This document shows positions 1-6,974 of a stretch of 9,513 nucleotides of DNA, in pieces. Origin of the DNA: Burkholderiales bacterium UBA1834. GTDB lineage: Bacteria > Pseudomonadota > Gammaproteobacteria > Burkholderiales > Burkholderiaceae_C. The stretch covers positions 98,620 through 108,132 of the forward strand of contig DDJC01000043.1 in NCBI GenBank assembly GCA_002339015.1, in the 5' to 3' direction. A model generated the notes under the pieces. That model had not been told where the DNA came from. It saw nothing but the letters and a program-made list of their open reading frames with translations, and searched no databases. Numbering within the stretch: position 1 is the stretch's first letter; every line of letters starts with the position of its first letter. The position numbers and the translations under genes were made by a program.

Positions 1-490
1 CCAGGTTGCCGTTGGACAGCAGCACCGGGTACTTGAGCTTGTCGGCCTTGAGCGTGACCTTGTAGACGGACATCACGTCCGGCCGGTCCAGGAAATAGGT
101 GATGCGTCGGAAACCCAGGGCCTCGCACTGCGTGAAGAAGCCGCCCCCCGAGGTGTACAGGCCCGACAGCTGGGTGTTCTTCTCAGGTGCGCAGGTGGTG
201 CGGATCTCCAGTGAGAAGGCCTGATCGGGCAGGTTGTCCAGCACGAGTTGCTGGTTCTCGACACGGAAGGAAACCGGCTCGCCATCGACCAGCACACGCG
301 TGAGGTTGATGTCTTCGCCGTCCAGGCGCAGGGAGGCGCCGGGCTGCTCGGCATTGCGTTCAACGGTCATCTTGTTGATGACCAGGGTCTTGGCGGGGTC
401 CAGATCGAAGATCAGGTCGACCGTACGGATCCAGAACGCCGGCGCGGTGTAATCCTCGCGCCGGATCAGGGGGGCAGTACCTTCACGCAT
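1..490 (-). CDS. pepN: Aminopeptidase N (M1 family), N-terminal part, cut by the window edge
   Basis: Cytoplasmic zinc metallo-aminopeptidase that removes N-terminal residues from peptides in protein turnover. Only the first 163 codons are present, and the frame runs open off position 1. They cover the N-terminal beta-sheet domain that precedes the catalytic domain, so the GAMEN and HExxH zinc motifs lie outside the window. Recognition rests on the stretch TQCEALGFRRITYFLDRPDV (residues 120-139), followed by the ADKLKYPVLLSNGNL run (149-163). Both closely match proteobacterial PepN. Gln121 and Glu123 correspond to E. coli Gln119 and Glu121, which bind the substrate N-terminus. The start chosen is the ATG at 490-488, giving MREGTAPLIRREDY, a typical PepN beginning. 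No strong ribosome binding site is visible before it. The gene lies 45 bases downstream of prfB on the same strand, so the two may share a transcript. Confidence 0.93.
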   Translation of the reverse strand, partial: MREGTAPLIRREDYTAPAFWIRTVDLIFDLDPAKTLVINKMTVERNAEQPGASLRLDGEDINLTRVLVDGEPVSFRVENQQLVLDNLPDQAFSLEIRTTCAPEKNTQLSGLYTSGGGFFTQCEALGFRRITYFLDRPDVMSVYKVTLKADKLKYPVLLSNGNL

Positions 491-535
491 GGCGGTGCTT
501 TCGTGATGGGTGAGGGTTCGACAAGGGCATCGACT

Positions 536-1640
536 TCAGACGCCCTGCTTGAGACTGGCTTCGATGAAGGCGTCGAGATCGCCGTCCAGCACCTTCTGCG
601 TAGCGGAGATTTCGACGTTGGTGCGCAGATCCTTGATGCGGCTGTTGTCCAGCACGTAGCTGCGGATCTGGTGGCCCCAGCCCACATCGGTCTTGGTGTC
701 CTCCAGCTTTTGCTGCTCTTCCATGCGCTTGCGCATTTCATGGTCGTACAGGCGCGAGCGCAGGCGCTTCCAGGCCACGTCGCGGTTGCTGTGCTGGCTG
801 CGGCCATCCTGGCACTGTACGACGATGCCGGTCGGGATGTGCGTCAGGCGCACGGCCGAGTCGGTCTTGTTGATGTGCTGGCCGCCCGCGCCGCTGGCAC
901 GGAAGGTGTCGGTGCGCACGTCGGCCGGGTTGATCTCGATCTCGATGGTGTCGTCGATCTCGGGGTAGACGAACACGCTGGCGAAGCTGGTGTGGCGGCC
1001 ACCGGAGGAATCGAACGGCGACTTGCGCACCAGGCGGTGCACGCCGGTCTCCGTGCGCAGCAGGCCGAAGGCGTACTCGCCTTCGATCTTGATCGTGGCG
1101 CTCTTGATGCCGGCCGTGTCGCCTTCGGTGATGTCTTCAACGGTGGCCGTGAAGCCCTTGCGCTCGGCGTAGCGGATGTACTGGCGCAGCAGCATGCTGG
1201 CCCAGTCGCAGGCCTCGGTGCCGCCGGCGCCGGCCTGGATGTCCAGGAAGGCGGGCAGCGGATCAGCCGGGTTGTTGAACATGCGGCGGAACTCGAGGCC
1301 TTCCACGCGGGCGGCCTGCTCGGCCACGTCGTCGCTGATGGCTTTCAGGCCATCGGTGTCGCCCTCTTCCTTGGACATCTCGAAGAGTTCCGCGTTGTCG
1401 GCCAGGCCCGATTCCAGCTCGGCGATCGTGAGCACGACGCCCTCAAGCGCCTTCTTTTCCTTGCCCAGCTCCTGCGCGCGCTTGGGGTCGTTCCAGACGG
1501 CGGGATCTTCGAGCTCGGCGTTGACTTCGCTCAGGCGGCGGGATTTTTCATCCCAGTCAAAGATACCTCCGGAGCTCAGCGGTGCGCTGAGCCAGGTCGG
1601 CGATCTGGGCGCCCAGGGCGTTGATGTGTTCGATGTCCAT
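536..1640 (-). CDS. prfB: Peptide chain release factor 2 (RF2), made by programmed +1 frameshift
   Basis: RF2 recognises UGA and UAA stop codons in the ribosomal A site and triggers peptidyl-tRNA hydrolysis. The start is the ATG at 1640-1638, with AAGAGA (1654-1649) eight bases upstream as ribosome binding site. The zero frame encodes 27 residues (MDIEHINALG to LRRYL) and reaches UGA at 1559-1557. Moving one base forward gives GAC TGG GAT, and the frame then stays open to TGA at 538-536, for a 367-residue product against 365 in E. coli. Seen in the product: an N-terminal helical domain (about 1-110), the stop-reading tripeptide Ser207-Pro208-Phe209 inside RKSPFDSSGGRHTS, and the catalytic GGQ at 252-254 inside SGAGGQHIN. 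The residue matching E. coli position 246 is Ala248, not the Thr of K-12; Ala is the form usual in most bacteria. lysS, a common neighbour of prfB, is not in the window; pepN follows instead. A conceptual translation without the shift gives either a 27-residue stub or a product with a spurious N-terminus. Confidence 0.97.
1556..1571 (-). promoter_or_regulatory. Programmed +1 ribosomal frameshift site of prfB
   Basis: In transcript direction the zero-frame codons are CTC CGG AGG TAT CTT TGA, followed by C. The elements match the known RF2 autoregulatory site. GGAGG (1570-1566) acts as an internal Shine-Dalgarno sequence exactly three bases before the slip codon. CTT (1562-1560) is the slip codon, where tRNA-Leu can re-pair on TTT. 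UGA (1559-1557), with C as the next base, is a poor termination context. E. coli has AGGGGG TAT CTT TGA C at the same point. When RF2 is scarce, slow termination at UGA lets ribosomes shift into the RF2 frame; when RF2 is plentiful they stop. The layout is seen directly, and the control logic is established for E. coli prfB. Confidence 0.95.
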
Positions 1641-1762
1641 GATGGGTATCTCTTGTTCGTTCGGTTCAGCAACCGTTTATTTTCTCTCAAGAAACCGCCG
1701 GGCCGCCCCAAGGTTCTTGATCCCCTTGGGGGACGGGCGGGCGAAGCCCGGCCTCGGGGCTG
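1641..1762 (-). promoter_or_regulatory. Spacer upstream of prfB: ribosome binding site and AT-rich patch
   Basis: This is the 122-base spacer between the hydrolase stop and the prfB start. The half nearest prfB contains the prfB ribosome binding site AAGAGA (1654-1649) and, at about 1675-1690, the most AT-rich patch in the spacer. On the coding strand that patch reads TTGAGAGAAAATAAAC. A prfB promoter could lie here, with TTGAGA resembling a -35 box, but no convincing -10 box sits at the right distance, so I do not place one. The half nearest the hydrolase holds the palindromic element listed separately. Confidence 0.35.
1691..1760. repeat. GC-rich palindromic intergenic element (REP-like or transcript-end hairpins)
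   Basis: Two inverted repeats lie side by side. CCCCAAGG (1706-1713) pairs perfectly with CCTTGGGG (1724-1731) across a 10-base loop. CGGGC (1738-1742) pairs with GCCCG (1746-1750) across GAA. The flanks are G/C runs such as GCCGGGCCG and GGGGGACGGGCG. No T-run follows either hairpin on the minus strand, so this is not a classical intrinsic terminator for the hydrolase gene, although the hairpins could protect its 3' end. From memory, CCCCAAGG-type palindromes with a GGGGGACGGGCG-like arm recur between genes in Comamonadaceae-type genomes. That it is a dispersed repeat here is an inference, since only one copy is in the window. Confidence 0.5.
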
Positions 1763-2695
1763 TCAACTGGCCTGCAAAAAGTCGGCCACCAGGGCGGCCA
1801 GGGCCTCGGGTTGGTCGTGGTGGACCATGTGCCCCGCGTTCTGGATGGTCTGTATCCGGACATCCGGCACAGCCTTGGCGCGCTCCTCGAACTGCGCACG
1901 ATCGTATTTTCCGTTGAAAAGGAAAAAATACATCGTCTGGTCACCTTCGATGAACAGCACGGGGGCCGTGATGCGGCGAAAGAAGGCCAGCACCTCCGGC
2001 ACACGGTACAGCAGCGGTTGGGGGCGTTTGTGGGCGGGATCGGCACGGATGACGAAGCGCCCACCTTCCTGGTGAGACCAATGCCCTGCCAGCCACAGGG
2101 CGAAATCCGCCCTCAGCCGGGGGTTGTTGGCCTTCAGGCGCTCGGCCACGCCGGCCAGATCGGGGTAGTCCTTCAGGCGGGCGGGCTGCTTGAGTTCATC
2201 GATCCACTTTTCGAAGCGGGCGGGCGCCTCGTCCGGCTCGGTGGCGGGCATGCCAAAGCCTTCGACGTTGATCAGGCGCCGGATGCGCTGCGGGCGCAGG
2301 CCGGCGTAGAGCATCACGGCATTGCCGCCCATGCTGTGGCCCAGCAGATCGATGGGCAGCCCGGGTGACAGTTCATCCAGCAGGCAATCCAGGTCGGCCA
2401 GGTAATCGGCGAACCAGTAGCTGTCGGCCCCGCTGGCATCAGACTGGCCAAATCCCCGCCAATCCAGGGCCATGATCGGGCGGTCCCGCCAGCCGGGCCT
2501 GGCGCGCAGCGCATCCACCATGAACTGAAAAGATGCGCCCACGTCCATCCAGCCATGCGCCAGCACCAGCAGGGGCGCCGCAGGCGTGGCCTTGGCCAGA
2601 TCGCCCCAGACGAGCATGTGCAGGCGCAAGCCCCGGATCGTTGCAAAACGGGACTGGGCGGGATACAGAGGGGAATAAACGGTGTGCGTGTTCAT
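1763..2695 (-). CDS. Alpha/beta hydrolase (esterase/epoxide-hydrolase-like fold)
   Basis: Probably a soluble serine hydrolase of 310 residues; the substrate cannot be told from sequence. Seen: an oxyanion-hole motif HGWMD at His47-Gly48, a DWRGFGQSD segment (78-86) typical of this superfamily, and the nucleophile elbow GHSMGG with Ser121. Asp252 in VLFIEGDQ (246-253) is the likely acid, and His289 in NAGHMVHHDQPEAL the likely catalytic base. Residues about 145-240 between the two core halves form the variable lid. The length is normal for the family. The start chosen is the ATG at 2695-2693 (MNTHTVYSPL), which leaves a short, family-typical lead before the first strand. It lacks a clear ribosome binding site. 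An in-frame ATG at 2782 has AGGTGA close upstream, but the extra 29 codons look non-coding: only about two thirds end in G or C and one is TTA. The gene is divergent from the c-di-GMP gene and upstream of prfB. Confidence 0.87.
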   Translation of the reverse strand: MNTHTVYSPLYPAQSRFATIRGLRLHMLVWGDLAKATPAAPLLVLAHGWMDVGASFQFMVDALRARPGWRDRPIMALDWRGFGQSDASGADSYWFADYLADLDCLLDELSPGLPIDLLGHSMGGNAVMLYAGLRPQRIRRLINVEGFGMPATEPDEAPARFEKWIDELKQPARLKDYPDLAGVAERLKANNPRLRADFALWLAGHWSHQEGGRFVIRADPAHKRPQPLLYRVPEVLAFFRRITAPVLFIEGDQTMYFFLFNGKYDRAQFEERAKAVPDVRIQTIQNAGHMVHHDQPEALAALVADFLQAS

Positions 2696-2838
2696 GAAGT
2701 CGTGACGTAATGCGCAGGCGCCCACCCCGTGCGTGCAGGGTGGCCGTGACATTGTTCGGCATGCGGTGGCAGCAGCCGACATTTTTCACCTAAGCTGTCC
2801 GTCCGTTCGCCAGAACCCCACCATTCCAGCGCTCACCC
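2696..2838. promoter_or_regulatory. Divergent intergenic region between hydrolase and c-di-GMP gene
   Basis: This 143-base region should contain the promoters of both the minus-strand hydrolase and the plus-strand GGDEF/EAL gene. I see a short AT-rich patch around 2779-2792 (CATTTTTCACCTAA) that could mark a promoter. No pair of -35 and -10 boxes with acceptable spacing stands out on either strand, and there is no clear operator palindrome. Neither gene has a good ribosome binding site at its preferred start. Confidence 0.4.
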
Positions 2839-5800
2839 GTGTCCCAGCAGCCGGCCCAGGCCACCCAAACTTCGACCATGACCTTGCCCAGGCCAGCCTC
2901 GCGCGGACGGTTTGCACCCGTGGGCCTGGCCGTCGTGCTGGTGGCGGTGGTCAGCATCGGGCTGATGCGCTGGTCGCACCATGGCTGGAGCGGTCTGCAA
3001 TCCGGCGGTTATACCCTTCAGCATCAAACATCGCGCATTCAAGCCCAACTGATGGCGCTGCAATCGCATGAGGGCTGGAATACGACACAGCGGCTCACTG
3101 CCCTGCGGGAAGCCCTGAACGCCACCACGTACTTGTCCATCGATGGTGCCAATGATGACTGGCTGGGTGATGGCCCCCACAGCGTCCAACTGGTCGACCA
3201 GCTTCGGCGGCTCAATCAGCAATTGGGCGCAGCGCACGAGGCCTTGCGGCTCGAAATGCTCGACAACAGGGACGTCGCCGCGGGTCAGCACGCTCGCCTG
3301 ACGCAGATGCTGGCTCCCAGCAACGACACCATGGCAAGTGTCCAGCAGCACCTGCCCCCTGCCCTGGCTGAGGCGGCCACCCACCAGCATCAGGTCGACC
3401 TGCTCAACATGGCGCTGGTTGGCGTGCTGGGCGCGGGCGTGCTGGGACTGCTGGCCCGCGGCCACCGCCAACGCCGGCTCGCACTGCACGCGCTGGAAGC
3501 CCGCGAGGCCGAACTGCGGGCCTTTGCCAACGCCTTGCCCGATCTGGCCTTCCTGCTGGACCGCAACGGCCGCTACCTGGAGGTGTTCGGCAGCAACTCG
3601 CCCTTGCTGGGACGCCCGCGCGAGCAGGTGGTCGGGCGCCTGCTGACCGACTTCTTTCCGGCAGAGACGGCCCAGGTCTTCCTGAACACCGTGCGCCGCG
3701 CGCTGGACAGCCGCCAGACCCAATCGCTGAGCTACCCCATCCGGGTGATGGGCGGCACACGCCACTTCGACAGTCGTTGCTCGCCCGTAGGTGACAGCGA
3801 CCGTGCCGTCTGGATGGTCTGGGACGTGACCGCCCGCCGCCGTGCCGAGCAGCGCCTGGTGCACATGACACGACTGTACGACTTCCTCAGCCACGTCAAC
3901 CAGGCCATTGTCCATTCGCAGACGGAAGAGCAACTGCTGCAGCGCGTGTGCGAAACCGCCATCCGGCAAGGGCACTTCAAGAAGGCCTGGGTGAGTCGCC
4001 TGGATGTCGAAGGCCGGCTGCTGCAATGCAGGCACGAGGCTGGCGATGTGATGCCGGGGGCGCCTTCCTTGCTCGACATGCCCCTGCCGGCCCAACGCAA
4101 CGACGCCACGCTGCTGGAAAAGGCGCTGATCGATGGCCAGAGCTTCCTGTGCGCCGACATGCGCCAGTTGGGCGATGCCCTGCCCTCGTGGGCGCAGTTC
4201 GCGCTGCAGCACGAGCTGCACGGTTGCGCGATCCTGCCCTTACGCCAGCAGCAATCGCTGGTGGGGCACCTTTTCCTGCTCGACCGGCAGCTCAATCCGC
4301 AGGACCAGGACGAAAGGGCCTTGCTGGACGACGTCACCCACGACCTGTCCTTCGCCCTGTCCAACCTGCACCGTGAAGTGATGCGCGAGCAGGCCGAGGA
4401 GCGCATCCGTCTGCACGCCGCCGCGCTGGAAAGCTCGCGTGACGGCATGCTCGTGCTCAACCGCGAGCGCCGGCTGGTGTCCATCAACTCGGCTTTCACC
4501 GACATCACCGGCTACACCGAAGAAGACGTGCTGGGCAGCACCGCCGAGTTCCTCTTCCCGGAGAACCCGCAGGACATCATCACCCAGGTGGCCGACACCC
4601 TGCGCAGCGAAGGCAGCTGGGAAGGCGAGGCCTGGTGCCAGCGCAAGGGCGGCGAGCTGTTCAGCACCAAGATGTCGATCAGCGCCGTGCGCAACACCCG
4701 CGGCCTGCCGACCCATTTCGTGGCGGTGATCACCGACATCACCGAGCTCAAGCAGAGCGAAGCGCGCCTGGCCCGCATGGCGCACTACGATCCGCTCACC
4801 GAGCTGCCCAACCGCGCGATGATCCATGAGCGCCTGGAGCACGCCATCAACCTGGCGCGCCGCCACCAGACACTGGTTGGCGTGGTCTTCGTCGACCTGG
4901 ACAACTTCAAGACGGTGAATGACAGCCTGGGCCACGCGGCCGGCGACACCCTGCTCAAGCTCGTGTCACAGCGCCTGCGCCAGCGCGTGCGTCAAGAGGA
5001 CACCCTGGGCCGCCTGGGCGGTGACGAGTTCATCCTGATCCTGGAGCACCTGCGCCACCCACAGCAGGCCGCGCACGTGGCACAAGCCGTGATCGAGACC
5101 CTGTCCGATCCCTTCATGCTGGAGGGCGCGGGCAGCGGCGGCCAGGAGGTCTACGTGCGCGCCAGCATCGGCATCAGCCTGTTCCCCAACGACAGCGAGG
5201 ACACGGGTGAACTGGTGCGCAACGCCGACGCGGCCATGTACCAGGCCAAGCGCGTGGGCCGCAACACCTTCAAGTTCTACACCGAATCGCTCACCTCGCA
5301 GGCCACCAACCGCCTGAGCATGGAGACGCGTCTGCGCCGCGCCGTGGAGCACCGCGAATTCGTGCTGCACTACCAGCCCATGGTGCGCCTGAGCGACCGC
5401 CGCATCGTCAGCGTCGAGGCCCTGGTGCGCCTGCGCGTGCCCGACACCACCGACGAGTGCCTGCCCTCCATCGGCCCGGACGAGTTCATTCCCGTGATGG
5501 AAGACACCGGCATGATCATGGCGCTGGGCGAATGGGTGATGCACGAGGCCTGCCGCCAGGGCCGCGCCTGGATCGATGCGGGCCTGGATTTCGGCCGCCT
5601 GGCCGTGAACGTGTCGGCCAGCGAAGTGCGCCGTGGCGGCGTGATCGAACGCGTGTCACGCATCCTGCGCCAGACCGGTTTCCCAGCCAGCCGCCTGGAG
5701 CTGGAGATCACGGAGAGCGGGCTGATGGAACACGGTGACAGCGCTGAGCAGTTCCTGCAGCAGCTGCACCAGCTGGGCGTGTCACTGTCCATCGACGACT

Positions 5801-6120
5801 TTGGCACGGGTTATTCGTCGCTGGCCTACCTCAAGCGCTTCCCGGTGCACCAGCTCAAGATCGACCGTGGCTTCGTGCAAGACCTGCCCGACAACGACAA
5901 CGACGCGCAGCTGGTGAGCACCATGATCTCGCTGGCCCACAACCTGAAGATGCGCGTGGTGGCCGAAGGCGTGGAGATGCCCGACCAGGAGGCCTTCCTG
6001 AGCGCGCGTGGCTGCGACATGGCGCAGGGCTACCTGTTCAGCCGCCCGGTGCCGGCCGCCCAGGTCGAAAAAATCCTGCCCCGCGCAGAACATGCCCCGG
6101 AAGAAGTAGCATCGGCGTGA
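2839..6120 (+). CDS. Membrane sensor c-di-GMP enzyme: PAS-GAF-PAS-GGDEF-EAL
   Basis: A 1093-residue predicted dual c-di-GMP cyclase/phosphodiesterase. Order: membrane helix (about 25-43), a mostly helical periplasmic stretch of about 140 residues, second helix (about 187-205), PAS (223-338), GAF (344-515), PAS (526-637), GGDEF (645-815), EAL (830-1080). The cyclase half has DPLTELPNR (651-659), Asp686 and Asn694 in the DLDNFKTVND segment, and an intact GGDEF at 727-731. RQED (718-721), five residues before it, is the RxxD inhibitory site. The phosphodiesterase half keeps EAL (860-862), Asn924, Glu956, Asp986-Asp987 (DDFGTG), Lys1007, Glu1043 and Gln1063, the known metal and catalytic ligands. 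The usual EALxRW is EALVRL here, and the loop after it is a few residues longer than usual. Which activity dominates cannot be told. The start is GTG at 2839; the in-frame ATG at 2878 is the alternative, and neither has a clear ribosome binding site. The first 200 codons are less GC-biased than the rest. Confidence 0.96.
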   Translation: MSQQPAQATQTSTMTLPRPASRGRFAPVGLAVVLVAVVSIGLMRWSHHGWSGLQSGGYTLQHQTSRIQAQLMALQSHEGWNTTQRLTALREALNATTYLSIDGANDDWLGDGPHSVQLVDQLRRLNQQLGAAHEALRLEMLDNRDVAAGQHARLTQMLAPSNDTMASVQQHLPPALAEAATHQHQVDLLNMALVGVLGAGVLGLLARGHRQRRLALHALEAREAELRAFANALPDLAFLLDRNGRYLEVFGSNSPLLGRPREQVVGRLLTDFFPAETAQVFLNTVRRALDSRQTQSLSYPIRVMGGTRHFDSRCSPVGDSDRAVWMVWDVTARRRAEQRLVHMTRLYDFLSHVNQAIVHSQTEEQLLQRVCETAIRQGHFKKAWVSRLDVEGRLLQCRHEAGDVMPGAPSLLDMPLPAQRNDATLLEKALIDGQSFLCADMRQLGDALPSWAQFALQHELHGCAILPLRQQQSLVGHLFLLDRQLNPQDQDERALLDDVTHDLSFALSNLHREVMREQAEERIRLHAAALESSRDGMLVLNRERRLVSINSAFTDITGYTEEDVLGSTAEFLFPENPQDIITQVADTLRSEGSWEGEAWCQRKGGELFSTKMSISAVRNTRGLPTHFVAVITDITELKQSEARLARMAHYDPLTELPNRAMIHERLEHAINLARRHQTLVGVVFVDLDNFKTVNDSLGHAAGDTLLKLVSQRLRQRVRQEDTLGRLGGDEFILILEHLRHPQQAAHVAQAVIETLSDPFMLEGAGSGGQEVYVRASIGISLFPNDSEDTGELVRNADAAMYQAKRVGRNTFKFYTESLTSQATNRLSMETRLRRAVEHREFVLHYQPMVRLSDRRIVSVEALVRLRVPDTTDECLPSIGPDEFIPVMEDTGMIMALGEWVMHEACRQGRAWIDAGLDFGRLAVNVSASEVRRGGVIERVSRILRQTGFPASRLELEITESGLMEHGDSAEQFLQQLHQLGVSLSIDDFGTGYSSLAYLKRFPVHQLKIDRGFVQDLPDNDNDAQLVSTMISLAHNLKMRVVAEGVEMPDQEAFLSARGCDMAQGYLFSRPVPAAQVEKILPRAEHAPEEVASA

Positions 6121-6143
6121 TCTGACTTTCCCCGTTGTCCGCC

Positions 6144-6974
6144 ATGAGCTCTGCCGCGTCTCCCGAATCCCTCGCCACCCTGCTGTCGCGCCGCCAGGCG
6201 CAGGGCAGCACCATCACCTTCCAGGTGGGCGAAGACTGGCAACAAGGCCGCACCTTGTTCGGCGGGCTGCTTTCTGCCCTGGCTGTGCAGGCCATGCGCG
6301 ATGTGTGCGGCAGTGACTGGCCCTTGCGCGCACTGCAGACCAGCTTTGTCGGCCCGGTTTCAGCCGGCAGCTTCACGGTCGAGGTGAGCCTGCTGCGCCA
6401 GGGCAAGAACGTGCGTCAGGTGCAGGCCCATATCCGCCAGGCCGATGCTGAGGGCGGCACCCCCACCGCCGGCGTGCTGCTGGCCGTGTTCGGCAACGGC
6501 CGCGACAGCGCCCTGCCCACCCTCACGCTCCCGCAAGAGCCCGTGCCCAAGACGGTGGATGAATCGGTGCAACTGCCCTTCATTCCGGGCCTCACGCCCG
6601 CTTTCACGCAGCACATCGAGTTCCGCCTGGCGGACGGCGGCTTCCCCTTCACCGGCACCGACACCTGGCTGAGCCGTACCTACGTGCGCCTGAAGGCCTG
6701 CGAAGGCGTGGACACCGAACTGCTCAGCGTGATCCTGGCCGATGCCGGCCCCACGCCCGCGCTGGCCCAGCTCAAGGGTTTCGCGCCTGCCAGTTCCGTC
6801 TCGTGGGCACTGGAACTGCGCCCTGTGCCCGATGCCCCCGTGGACGCCGTGTGGCGCATGGACAAGGACGCCCTGGCCACCGGCGAAGGCTATGTGAACG
6901 AGCGCACCCTGCTGTGGACACCCGATGGCCGCCTGGCCGGCCTGGGCTACCAGGTGGTGGCGGTGTATGCCTGA
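6144..6974 (+). CDS. Thioesterase-like protein (double hotdog, 4HBT_3/TesB-like)
   Basis: A 276-residue protein resembling acyl-CoA thioesterases built from two tandem hotdog folds. First half: TLFGGLLSALAVQAM (37-51), the central helix typical of the fold, then SFVGPVSAGSFTVEVSLLRQG (67-87) and the paired strand VRQVQAHI (90-97). The second half contains SVILADAG (195-202), where Asp200 is a candidate for the catalytic Asp of TesB-like enzymes, and a strand pattern ending LLWTPDGRLAGLGYQVVAVY. There is no signal peptide or membrane helix, so it should be cytoplasmic. The expected reaction is hydrolysis of an acyl-CoA to fatty acid and CoA; chain length and substrate are unknown. The start chosen is the ATG at 6144, 23 bases after the c-di-GMP gene; a TTG three codons earlier is less likely. 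No clear ribosome binding site is seen. Its last eight bases overlap the start of the first CHR gene, which suggests translational coupling. Confidence 0.83.
   Translation: MSSAASPESLATLLSRRQAQGSTITFQVGEDWQQGRTLFGGLLSALAVQAMRDVCGSDWPLRALQTSFVGPVSAGSFTVEVSLLRQGKNVRQVQAHIRQADAEGGTPTAGVLLAVFGNGRDSALPTLTLPQEPVPKTVDESVQLPFIPGLTPAFTQHIEFRLADGGFPFTGTDTWLSRTYVRLKACEGVDTELLSVILADAGPTPALAQLKGFAPASSVSWALELRPVPDAPVDAVWRMDKDALATGEGYVNERTLLWTPDGRLAGLGYQVVAVYA

Noticed and set aside
248..1624. 458-codon open frame on the plus strand opposite prfB
   Set aside because: It is the antisense shadow of prfB and pepN. The opposite strand encodes recognisable RF2 with SPF and GGQ, and the plus-strand translation has no family resemblance.
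1641..1711. Extended prfB reading from a TTG at 1711 in the +1 frame
   Set aside because: It would bypass the frameshift, but its first residues match no RF2, while the ATG at 1640 encodes a typical RF2 N-terminus with a proper ribosome binding site.
1691..1762. Rho-independent terminator for the hydrolase gene
   Set aside because: The hairpins are real, but no T-run follows them on the minus strand, so I call it a palindromic element instead.
1176..2075. 299-codon plus-strand frame spanning the prfB/hydrolase junction
   Set aside because: It crosses two real minus-strand genes and the palindromic spacer, is Ser/Arg-rich, and has no recognisable motif.
2751..2838. Sigma-28 (FliA) type promoter ahead of the c-di-GMP gene
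   Set aside because: Such genes are often motility-linked, but no GCCGATAA-like -10 element with correct spacing is present.
2833..4221. 462-codon minus-strand open frame opposite the c-di-GMP gene
   Set aside because: High GC produces long antisense frames. The plus strand encodes clear PAS and GAF domains over the same interval, and the minus translation is His/Gln/Arg-rich with no domain.
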